Shown: positions 50,433 to 61,319 of the stretch, piece after piece
Position numbering within the stretch: the stretch's first letter is position 1
How the letters are laid out: the number at the start of each line of letters is the position of its first letter
NCBI GenBank assembly: GCA_030512295.1
Contig: JAULSR010000002.1
Span: 3,038,001 to 3,102,000, forward strand
DNA from: Bombardia bombarda
Lineage: Eukaryota > Ascomycota > Sordariomycetes > Sordariales > Lasiosphaeriaceae
Length of the DNA stretch: 64,000 nucleotides
Direction: 5' to 3'
The notes under the pieces: model-generated
Told to the model about the DNA's origin: nothing
The model's database searches: none
What the model saw: the letters and a program-made list of their open reading frames with translations, nothing else
Translations under genes and position numbers: made by a program

Positions 50433-53400
50433 TTTCAGGGACTTGGTAGCAGCTCGGCGAATGGGGTTTAGGGACTGCTTGCTCATATCTATGTATTATA
50501 TCGGGCCAGGGGTGGTATATTTTTTTCTTTAGGGCTCCCACGATGTTGGCGTTTAGATCTTTTCGGCCATGTACCACTACACTTGCCCAAGTACCGTATC
50601 TTTGTATTCCCCGACGCGGCCCCCTTAGGGCGGTTGTTGATCTCCTGAAGGAAAGACGCAGCTTGACTTGGCATCGGTGATGGGATCTTAGACTAGATGA
50701 TGGGGGAGTGCATCGTACACTTATCCCGCATCCCCAGCGCCCGCATCGACGTCAGAGGCTTGGTTGGCTCTTGGAGGCTTGGGGTTCGGCGGGGTAATTG
50801 CCAGTAGGGTATGTACGTAGTAGATTAGATAGATCGAGATCCTGGGGAAGTCCACACCTGGAACCAAGAAAAAAAATAAAGAACAAGCCGCACACGAGGG
50901 GACATGTGAAACAAACGCGATCAACAAGGAGAGCGAGGGACTGGAGAGGGGGACGGACGGGGACGGACTGCTGTCAGCTGCAGACAAGACCAAGGCCGAT
51001 CCTGATCCTCGGTGCACTCGTCGCTCACTGTGGGTAATGATGGATTGGACGACGTCAGGGAGCAGCGAACTGTGGTGCAACCGAGAGTATTCGTGTCTGG
51101 TTACAATGGAGTCAAGCGGCCGACCGACCGACTGACTTTTATCGACATGGCGTCTTTCCGTTTTCAGGACATTTGTCATGATTGACGAGAGCTGGCATAC
51201 CTATACTGACTGGAAATATGTGTTTCGGTTTGTAGGCAGAGAAAAGCTATATGATCGTATTGAAGGTGAGCAATAAAATGGCGAAATGCTGTAGAATCTT
51301 TGGATGCTGGAATCTAACTTTTTTACCTGCTGCACGCACTTGTGTTCGTTCTGGGACTAATAGGGTGGTTACGTCAGAATGGACACATCCTCTCACTCTA
51401 GATTTTCGGTAATATTCGCTCTCCGTGCCTACTGCGTACATTAGATGGTTGATGAGTGCCCAGTTATTAATGAAGTAGAGACCCTTGAGACAGTTGCATC
51501 TTGATCGAGAGGGAAAATAAAGAAATTAAAGAATAAAATAATCTTTTAATTTTTAAGAATATTCCTTGGTCCACGTCCCAAGGTTGTGAGACGGTGGTAC
51601 GAAGAGTGGTGCTCGTCCGTGCCTGCCGGCCGCGCGAGGCCCTGTCTGCCCCTGCCTGCCCCCTGGATTGGACGAGGAAGGTGCCTGGAGACGACAGCGA
51701 CAGGCGACATGGGTGTGTGTGCAGGGATTTTCCTACCCTCCACTGTCCTCCCCGCAAATGGCAATAGGCGACGTCAGATGCCCACGTCAGTGAACTTCCA
51801 TCACCTCTTCGGGAAGATGCTGTGAAAGATCAGGAAAGAACGAACAGACAGAGAGACAGCTTCCAACAGGGTGGGCAATTTCAGGGATTCACCAACAGCC
51901 CGGTATCCGACCGACTGCCTCGGCCATCGGCTACTGACCTCATGATAGCCGTGCTCATCTCGCCAACGGCCATCAATTGATATCTATGTCAATGGCAACA
52001 TTATATCTCTTGCACGGTTATAACATCAACATGAAAGGCGATTTACGCCGCATGAACTTTGTCCGGCCCGCAATAACCGCCCTGCAGAAACCCTTCCTGC
52101 CTGTCATCGGAACTCAGAAATAGGCCCCTCAAGAACTTGCTGGTCGGTTACGACTTTAGAGTTTTGGTACTGTTGGTCTCATTCGCTACAAGATGGAAGG
52201 TACGACCAAGACTTGCTGCTGCTGCTACATACTGCTCTGAGCGCGTCCGCGTCCGTGCCCAAAGTCGTGTCGCGTCGTAGAGAAAATTCCAGATTCCAGA
52301 CCCATGTTCTTGGCTGTGCACTCTATCCTTTATTTGTTTAATTGAACCGTGCCGTTCCTCAGATAGATCATCATTTCATCTCCATATCCTGGAGCAGTGT
52401 CGCGACATAGCCGGGGCCGGGCCGCTGAGGAAGAGGCGCACATGATCACGACTCATTAATCCGAGTATCGACTTCGTCACGCTGTCGTTCGTTGCTTCCC
52501 TGCCTCCATTCAAATAATTAAGAAAACGGAGGAACATTCCTTCTACCAATTTTTTCTAGTTTATGGTACCCCTGACAAATGATTTTATCTCAGTCCGCAA
52601 AATGACAACAAAACCAGCGCCGATCTCGCACGATCATTTCTTCTGTTGCCGAGGATTGCATCTTCACCACAACGTGGAGTTAGTTGCTGGTCACGGCTGG
52701 ACCGCAATTGCTCTTGAAGAGAACTGACACATTGAAAATGACGAACAAAACACCACTAGACTAAGTTCTAGCGCCGGCTATTTTACCTACCCAGCCATCA
52801 CCACTTTCTCACCAGTTTATTTGTCCTTCGGTACCTGTTTGCATTCGGCATTGCCTTGCGAGTAGGTTTGGAATTCCAAGCACCGTTCGGTTGGTATTTT
52901 GTACTTTTTGATGCATATACATAAATCATCAACAGCCCGACGGTTTGTCCACGTTTCGGCTGTGTGTGCGAGTGCGGGTACGGGTTGAGATTGAGAATGG
53001 AATGACAGCTGAATGTGGGGGATGTCTTACCCTACACTCTTCTTCATCTAGGAACTTCCCCTACCCAACAGCCAAGATGTCGGAAAACAGGGGCAAGCCT
53101 TCCCCGGTTTCCCCTTGCTGCCCGCTGCCGCGCTCTTCAAGTTCAGGCAAGGCGGTCCCGCTAGCCGACAAGCCGCGAAATGAAATTGGTCCTCTCTCTT
53201 CACTGTCTTCAATCTTCACCAAAGAGCCGCTCCCGCTCCCGGTCCTCTTGCCCCGCCGTCCGCAAAGCCCGGAAAAGGTACGGCAAACAAGGGATTGCTA
53301 CCACAGTACCAGAAAACGCCGTCGTCTGGGTGCAGAAGGCGGGACCGGATGGTCACTCGGTGAAGGAACTGCCCTGAACAAGACGCGGCAGATGACAAAA

Positions 53401-55725
53401 GGCAGCAGCAGGGCTGCATTCGGGGCGTGCGTTTACATTGCTGTCAGTGCCTCTTGCCTCTGCTGGCCCGATGAAGCAGGTGTCACCTCGACACACAAAT
53501 GTCCCAACGCACGCGCGCCCTGGATCCCAATCCCGGATCAATAAGAATTCACGTGGAAATGGATGCAGGGGGGGTATTGTAGCAAGCGAGCGGTGCTCAT
53601 GTTACTTTTTGTTTTGCTCTTTATTTAATTCTTCTGATCAAATAAAATAATGATCAAATGTTCAAGATCAAAAAAGGGTACAAGGTCGATCATCAACAGG
53701 GGTATTCAGTTTCTCTTTTGCACAGCAGACTACTGTGTAGAATAAAAATACAACATGACCGCATCGGGATTTTAAGTCCAGTCCCACCCCTGCAAGGAGT
53801 CAGGCACACACAGACACACACACCGTTTCCCCCACCCACTCAGCTTGTTCCAGTTCACATCACGAGTGCCATGTTCAGCCTCTCACAATCGTTTGCCATG
53901 CGGCGCCGGCGGCTCAAGCTGAACAGTGCGCGCGGATCAAGCGCCTGTGGTCTTTAATCCATCCCCTGTCTTTTGTCTTCTTCCCCTTCTTGGTAACCCC
54001 ACGTACTGAGAAGTGAAAATAGGAAAAGAAGCAACCAATAAAAAATGCAGGAACCGGCGGCAGCCACGATAAAAAAGGAGACCATTACAAGAAAGAGAGG
54101 CTGACTGAACGGTTGGACCTGGATCCGTGACTTCCCCACCCCAGCCCAGCCCAGCCCCAAATGGAAACTGACGAGACCCTTGCTCTTTTTCCCCTCGCTG
54201 AGAATGGACGAAAGAGCAAAACGGCGGCGGTACGGTACCACACAAGATCGAATCGACTTCCCCATGAATGATACGTACCGTACCCCAGTTCACGAAATAC
54301 ATACGAATACCTCTTTCTGGATTCCACACCACATTCATCAATCCATTTGCTCGTTTTCTGGCCTCTCAGAGACGAGAGAAAACACACAGCTACCAACCAC
54401 CACCACCGCCCCCCACACATGCATCGAACATGCATACACGGGGTACATGTACCATACATGTCAGTCACACAGTTCAGTTACATTCAACACCATATGCTTA
54501 ATTGTGCAACAATAGTATTGTGGCCCAGACCAGACACCTTTGTTGTTCAGAGAGAAAGACTTAACATCCAGAAAAGAAATCGCCATGTAATATAGTATTG
54601 GCTAGGTACATACGTAGCCCACCCGTCCGTGACCAGCTGGCTCCCGGACGTGTTCCTGCACCTCAAGTGTGCGTGTGCTACAGTTTGACTGAAATAGATG
54701 ACATGGCCAGGCACGTTTCACACACAGGTAGGGTAAAATACGTTATATAACGACGGGATGACGGGAAGACGGACGGACGGGGTGGCGCTGCAGCAACCGA
54801 GTCGTCACTTGAAGTACCAATGAATGAACATGTAGATGAGATGAAACGGCCAGGGGACGTTAACCATGGATGAATAGATCGATGGATGGCTAGCTCTGAC
54901 AAATCGAGGGTCTTGGGTACTTACCTTACAAATAACCCTTGGCTCCTTAATATGCGTGCATGTTAATAAACCTCTATTGTAAAGGAAGATATTCCACCGT
55001 GGCGGTAACGAAGGGCAATGTGTTTAAGTGATTTATCAGCAGTCAGTCAGTTGATATTGTCACTAGAAAGGGGTAACAATCCTCAAGAACCGCCACTCCA
55101 CCACATTACTACCAACATATAATATGTAATTAGGGGTAAAATATCCCAGCGGCTTATTTGCCAGATCGCAAGCAGAAGCAGGAGGTATGCCATCTCTACG
55201 GCGTGCATCACCATGTTTAACGCTTAACAAAAGACTGGTACCAACATAGACACTAAGTAAGCCTCTGAAACTTGAGCTAATCCCAGCTCAAATCATAGAC
55301 AGAGTCGGAGCTCGTGGAACTCAAGCTGTCTGTAAGAGAAGAAACTCGCGATGGTGTTATTATGTCACAGGTATGGTTGTGTTCAGAGCAATGACTGACT
55401 AGTTGCAGCGGAGCCGCTCCTTGGGCTAGAGAGGTCAGAGAACAACATCGTGATTCGGACGACATACCAGCTCATGCTCGGCATGCTCTCTCCTGGTATG
55501 GACGACTCTACTTGGGTCGATAGCCACACAGCGAGCGCTCCCAAGTCTTGCAGCTCTATCTGTTAAACGCCAACATCTGGACTTATATCTATACTATTAC
55601 TACTACAGCCTTTCTCTAGATATTTTGCACCCAAAATTGCCGCGCCAGTTCGCACCAGGCGTTCAGGTTCGTTATGATCCGATTCACACGAGAGCAGGAA
55701 GAATGGAGGAGGGCTCAGCTGGGTT
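50433..55725. other. 5.3-kb spacer without supportable genes
   Basis: Contains 3' flanking DNA of the MFS gene and then mixed sequence. A 199-codon plus frame at 52945-53544 is Ser/Arg/Pro-rich without any recognisable motif, so I do not call it. AT-rich patches occur near 51480-51560 and 53620-53660. Confidence 0.45.
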
Positions 55726-55731
55726 TATAAG
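55726..55731 (+). promoter_or_regulatory. TATA element of 5S copy 2 (-29)
   Basis: TATAAG begins 29 nt before the 5S start. The block TATAAGCACAATTAT is shared, with one mismatch, by copy 1 at the same distance, and TTAGC precedes the start in both. Confidence 0.7.
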
Positions 55732-55754
55732 CACAATTATTCTTTGTGATTAGC

Positions 55755-55874
55755 ACATACGGCCATAGATAGTGGAAAACTCGGCATCCCGTCCGCTCTG
55801 CCCTAGATAAGCCACTAATCGCCAGACTAGTAGTTGGGTCGGTGACGACCAGCGAATCCCTGGTGCTGTATGTT
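55755..55874 (+). rRNA. 5S ribosomal RNA gene (dispersed copy 2)
   Basis: A 120-nt plus-strand match to copy 1 (2433-2552, minus), with no difference seen by eye. It starts ACATACGGCCATAG and ends GGTGCTGTATGTT, so the ends pair as helix I. The internal blocks CATCCCGTCCGCTCTG and GGGTCGGTGACGACC are intact. A T5-G-T4 run at 55873-55882 is a good pol III terminator. The two genes point towards each other's outer flanks across 53 kb and share only the gene plus the -29 region, so they are not part of a larger recent duplication. Confidence 0.94.
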
Positions 55875-55882
55875 TTTGTTTT
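55873..55882 (+). terminator. Pol III T-run terminator of 5S copy 2
   Basis: TTTTTGTTTT directly at the 3' end of the 5S gene, the usual pol III stop signal. Confidence 0.7.
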
Positions 55883-55889
55883 GTCTTCT

Positions 55890-55925
55890 GGTTCCTTTTT
55901 GGAACCATATATATATATATATATA
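55890..55925. repeat. Hairpin plus AT microsatellite downstream of 5S copy 2
   Basis: GGTTCC-TTTTT-GGAACC forms a perfect 6-bp hairpin at 55890-55906, directly followed by an AT dinucleotide run to 55925. Copy 1 has no equivalent. Confidence 0.8.
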
Positions 55926-56098
55926 CGGTGACTGGCGGTGACTGGCGGTGGCTGGCTAGAAATGGACTGTAGACCGGTACTATACAGAAGAGAATGTATG
56001 CATCCCTAATCCCTCATCCTTCCCTGTCGAGCACCTGAGTAGTTCTATATGCACATGCCTCCTTCTCTTCATATCACAATCATTCCTCCTCACCCCAA

Positions 56099-58248
56099 TC
56101 ACCCATCACTCCTCCTTCTTCTTCCTCCCCTCCCCCGACCCCGCCCCCCAACCCTCCTAAACTTCCTCTTATCCCCCCTCCTCATCAACGTCTTATTCCG
56201 CGTCCCCTTCCCGCCCTCCCAATACCCCTTCCCCTTCTTCCCAATCACGCTCCTGCCACAGAAAGCACAGCTCTCGACACTATAATTCTGCTCCCGCGAG
56301 CACCACCCACAGATCATGCGGTTGGCCCACTCATTCATGTGATCCTCTGCTGCGTCGTGACAGCGGTCGCACGGGTGCACCTTGCTGCAGCACGAGAAGC
56401 GGAACCAGCGGTAGCTGCGCTTGTAGTGGGCGCAGGCACCCTTGTCGGGCAACGGGTCGCCGGCGTGCAGGCCGAGCTTCTCGAGCTTGCGGCGGGGCCC
56501 GCTGGTGGGCGGGAGGATGCCGGTGCCGGGCGCGTAGGCCAGGAATTTGACCTCGGGGATCTTGAAGGTAAAACGGCCGTGGCATTCGCGGCAGACGTTT
56601 GTGGTGGTCTCGCCGCGGACGGAGACGATGCCTTGGGAGGGGGCGGTGGAGCATTTGCCGCATGTTGGGACGAATGTGCTGTGGTCTATTAGTATCTTGG
56701 TGCCTTGTTAGTAATGGGGTATGCAGCATACCTGGGCAAAAGATCCGCCACCGTGCACCCAGAAACATCAATAAACCCGGCACGCGTCGAGTTCTGGTGA
56801 ACCAGCTCTTGGCGAAACCTGACCGTGAAGGCGGTTGCGCATTTCTTGCAGCTGCTGGCCTTCTCCATGTTGTCCTTCAGCCCGCCAATCTCGCTCAGCG
56901 TCTTGCAGCGGGCACATTTCAAGCTGAGGGCAAGCACCGACACCTGTAGTAGTTCGATGCCATACAATTCAACATAGGGAAAGGATATTGCTATCCCCCT
57001 TTCGGCCGTTTGCGTGGGCAGAGATGGTCCGTCAACCTTCTCGTCAGTGGCGCCCTCATCGCCAACCTCGCCATCCTCATCATGCGAATAGTCTTCACCT
57101 GATGAGTCGTCGGACGAGTCGGAATCTTCGTCGCCGAGAGCCCACTCTGGCGGTCTCGGAATAACGTGGATGTGTGATCTCCCGCTATCAATGGTTGACG
57201 AATGTTCAGCCTCCACCGCCTGCTCCTCCACGACCGCTGGGACAGGCAAAGCAGCAGCAGCAGTCTCCGTAGCAGTCTTTTTAGCCTGCCTCGCCAAAGT
57301 ATGGATATTCTGCGTGATGTAATTGAGATGGCTCATGAGCGACATGTGTTTCTGCTCCTTGGCCTTCTGCAAGAACAGCTCCTCTACCGGCTCGGCCTCC
57401 TTCGACTCCACGTCGTTCAGGAGAATCCTCAGCGGCTGCAGGGGGTAGAGAAGGGGAATGATCAGTTGAGCAGACTGGATTGCTTGAAGTTTAGTCGGGA
57501 GCATGGCCCTGCGCTTGGGCTCGAGCTGTAGCGTGTAGACAATGCCGTCGATGGACTTGTGATAGAATGGCTGCTGGTTCATGCGAGCCTCGAGCTGTCT
57601 GACTTCTAGCGCTCGTCTGGCCTTGGCTTCGGCAATCTGCTCCCTGGTGAAGGATTCTTCGGGGACATATCTGGGCCTGGACTGCACCGATGGTGGCGGT
57701 TTGGGCGCAGCTGAAGAAGAAGATTGCTCCTCACGGGGGGGTTCAGACGCAAAGTGTCTGGTGTCCTTGAAGATGGTCAACTTGACGGTCTCGGCTTTTT
57801 GCTCGCACAAAAGAGACTCGAGCCTCTTGTCCAGAGCATTGGTCAGGGAAAGTAGTGTCGCTCCCGGCCTCTCCTCGACCAGCTTGGTCCAACCCCTCTC
57901 GATGTTGAGGGCGAATCCTCTGGGGATGTCGCTATTCTTCACCAGCAGCCGCGGTGGTTGGGAAGGATATGTCCGCGGGACGCGAAGGTCGCATTGGAGA
58001 TGATCGAGATCATATGGAAAATCGGGATCAGAAGGGGTCAAGTTGAAGACGAAGGCCGTGTCTCCGTTGGGGAGAACAGACTCGGTGGGCGAGTAGCGGC
58101 GCCGTAATTGGTCGACCTGGTATGCTCTGGCATCATGAAGCTGGCGCTCGGGGACCGGCTTTGGTACAACCCCTGACGATGTCGCCTCGCTGACGGCTTG
58201 CCTATTCCTCCTTGGCGGAGCGCCGTCCTTGGGTCCGATGGGTATCAT
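56099..58248 (-). CDS. RWD-like and CHY zinc-finger protein
   Basis: Exon 1 is 58248-56732 and exon 2 is 56678-56099, joined over a 53-nt intron (GTATGC, branch TACTAAC, CACAG). Total 2097 nt, 698 residues. Residues about 45-125 (FVFNLTPSDPDFPYDLDHLQCDLRVPRTYPSQPPRL) resemble an RWD/UBC-like fold by their PxYPxxPP motif. A charged, acidic middle follows. At about 460-560 are paired CxxC motifs (KCARCKTL, SCKKCATAF, TCGKCS, VCRECH). The C-terminus has a CHY zinc finger: CAHY at 588-591, then CCSKVHPCDRCHD and CGWCSREQNYSVESCAFCG. The end is very basic (Arg/Gly-rich). CHY fingers occur in Pirh2-type ubiquitin ligases and Hot13, but no RING is visible, so a ligase role is not shown. The frame is open upstream to 58371 but has no ATG there, so 58248 is the start. 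Confidence 0.87.
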
Positions 58249-60420
58249 GGTTTCTGGTTTCGAAAAAGAAAAGGGGTTAGCTGCCAGGGCAACGACAAGG
58301 GGCACAACCAACGACAGGGGCAACACCGGGGTGCCTGGCTGGTGGCTTGGTAATTGTTGATCCGAGAACAAGAAAATATAAGCAAGAACAGAGGCCCAAT
58401 TAGCAACTGCAAAAAGAATGCAGTGCTATTTTATGAATAAGTTGCCAGCTATTTAACTGGTGGCGACTTGTTTAGCAATCACTTGATTGCAATCCAATGC
58501 AGTTCGATGAGATGAAATGAAATGGAATGAGCCACGATGACTCAGATGTAAATGCTCATGAGTCTTCTTCTTCCAGCGCCTGCCCAAATCCAAAATTGGA
58601 GAATGTGGGGTCAATCAGAAGAGCTCAAGAGCGATGGAGGCAAACTGCAAACTGTTCGACCGCTGCACGGACCATCCGCCATGACGTAGAGTCCAAGTGA
58701 GCCGAGGTCATTCATGTCCATCTCTCCTTACAACATAAAAAGGGGCAAAACAAACAATAGGAGAAAGCTGTCAAATGAGAGAGAAATAACATCTACTTCA
58801 TCTTGTACGTCGGTGGGAGCTTCAGTGTAAATAAATACACTGTACGCTGATGTTCTCCTACCACACTGCATTTACACCACCAGAACATCATTGCCCCGCG
58901 AAGCTTACATCCTATCTTGCTCGGTGAGGACTATACTAACAAAAATTACTGTAATTTAGTTAGCTCTTGATACCCGTGAAACAGGCACAAAATAAGAATT
59001 AAAACACATAATACTATCCAAGACAGTGAGCATCACCCACATCCAACACCAGACCTCCCCGTCTCCTTCACTTAACAACTCCTAACAACAAAATCCAGCA
59101 CTCTAACCCAGCCACAACAAAGCCACATTGTGTATGCAATCAGTGGCAGCCAGAGTCCACGAAGCCTTCACCTGGTCAGTGCCAGACAGGCAAGGTAAGT
59201 AAGGTCATGGGGGAAGCACGAGCCTCCCGCAACCACACACCATTCCCATATCCGATCCCTCCGTTGCTCCGGCACAGCTCAGCCAGCTGAACTGCCAATC
59301 GTCCCGATGGCTGAAAAGCGCGTTCGGGATTGCAAGCCCCCCCCCCCCCTCCCCCACCATAAAGACGCGGCCCGATTAAAAGACAGCCAGCAATACCGGA
59401 GGAACTAAGCACCCCTGGCTGACCTATTGCCCTCCACCAGTGCTTTGTGGCATGTGGTTTACATGTAAGTACTCGGTTGATGATACAAAACTCCCTGTTT
59501 GGGTTATAATAGTATCTTCAAGGAGAACGTTACTCAAGTTGAATGGGGAGATAAACAAGCCTACTTGACCGAGAGTGAGATGACTAAGAGAAAGTGCAAA
59601 TAATACAGTCTGAATGAGATAGTTTTGTGTTTTAGCAAGTAATTTCGATAATTTGTCATATTTTGATGATAGTCCATGACGTCTTGAACCCCTACTAAAT
59701 TGACGTTCCCTTATCATTGTGAGTCTAAAAAGACATCATGAATATAGCATGCACTATGATTGAAAACTTCACAACTATCAACTTTACTAGGCTCAGGAGG
59801 TGATAGTTCTGTCTTGCCATTTATAGAGTGGTCTTAGGACCATGATCAAGACGTTCCCCTCTCCCTTTACACAAGGCTTGGTCGATTATCAGGACGTTGC
59901 TCCGTTGTTGAGAAAACACCGAAATAATCAGGATACCGCAATGAACGACGAGAATAGAATGTGTTTGTGGTCGCGCTTAATGCGCTTTAGATGACACATT
60001 GTCAGTATCATTATTGCCGCCACTGAATTATCGTCACGATAGGTGCGTTGAAAAAGGTGTCGGCACCTCTCCGTTCCTCACCGAGGATAACAGCTAATCA
60101 AGATGACGACGCGACTGCCGCTATGTTGTGGGTAATGATTTCTTCACCGTGATAGCGATGGTGAGGCGATACAACCACGCAACAATGACAGGCGGCCGTC
60201 AATCTTCAGCATCACCACGAGACTCTGAAGCCTTAAGTCTACTATCCACTAGGATGCACTCTCACCGGCCTGACCATATCAAAGCATAGACACACACACA
60301 AGATAGACGAAAAGCAGCGAACACAATAATCCTGTTGACAAAACGGCAGCCCTGACGAGAATAGACACACAGTGGTGGCGCGCGCCGCCCCTCGAGATCA
60401 CGAGAAAAGGTGCCTCTGGG

Positions 60421-60445
60421 ACTGACTGACAGTCGGTCAGTCAGT
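60421..60445. repeat. Perfect inverted repeat
   Basis: Arms ACTGACTGAC and GTCAGTCAGT (10 bp each) around a 5-base loop AGTCG. Confidence 0.85.
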
Positions 60446-61263
60446 CATTCAGACAGACTGACAGCACTGCACCGCACCGCACACACGACCTGCGCCATCA
60501 TGCATGCGGGGGCAAGCACATCTGTCGGCCTCGGCCGGCTGGTCGAATCGGGGAGGCGCCTGGGCGGCATGTGTTGGTAGTAGTGTGTGGCCTGCCACGT
60601 ATTATGTAGTAAAACAAAAAGGAAAGCGATGAAAAGAAAACGGGACAGGCGACACACAAAAGGACGAGTCGGCGTTAGGCGCGGCGTGGCGCCAATGAGA
60701 ATGAATCCCCGTGAGGCTCACCATGGTATTATTCTCTCGGAAGCAAAACGAATGGTGCGCAGTTTGCTGTCGGTCAGTCGATAGGTCGATCAGAGCCCAA
60801 CCTGCAGCAGCAGCAGCAGCAGCAGTTGAGGACTGTCGGATGACTGAACTGCCAGTTGTCCGACGGGCGGGCAGGTGCCTCCAGCAAAACACTGCTCACC
60901 ATTCCCTTCCACTTGTCTTTGGGATCAGATCTAGTGATGGATGCGATCATGGCTGCTGCCCCAAATTCCCTTTTGATACTGCCGTGTCAATTTCGCATTG
61001 CATTTTCCAGCGAATGGCGGTGAGCAACTGAAGGTGGGAATGACCATGTCAATGACGACGACGACAGCGACGACAAGCTGTGAGCTTCGGGCCCCTAGCG
61101 AGCGATGCGACGAAGATGCGGATGGAATTCCTTGAATTTCCCTTGCAGTGTCGCATGTCTGCGCGTGCAAACAAATCTGATTCGACTCGACTGACCGAGG
61201 CGTTTTTCGGTTCAGCCTGGTCTGTCGCGGTCGCAGGCGCAAGAGCGGGGAAGATTGCGATTC

Positions 61264-61319
61264 TGCTGTGCTGTGCTGTGCTGTGCTGTGCTGTGCTGTG
61301 CTGTGCTGTGCTGTGCTGT
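61264..61319. repeat. GCTGT pentanucleotide array
   Basis: About eleven perfect copies of GCTGT. Confidence 0.95.

Noticed and set aside
52945..53544. 199-codon plus-strand frame
   Set aside because: Low-complexity Ser/Arg/Pro sequence without recognisable motif or supporting splice structure.
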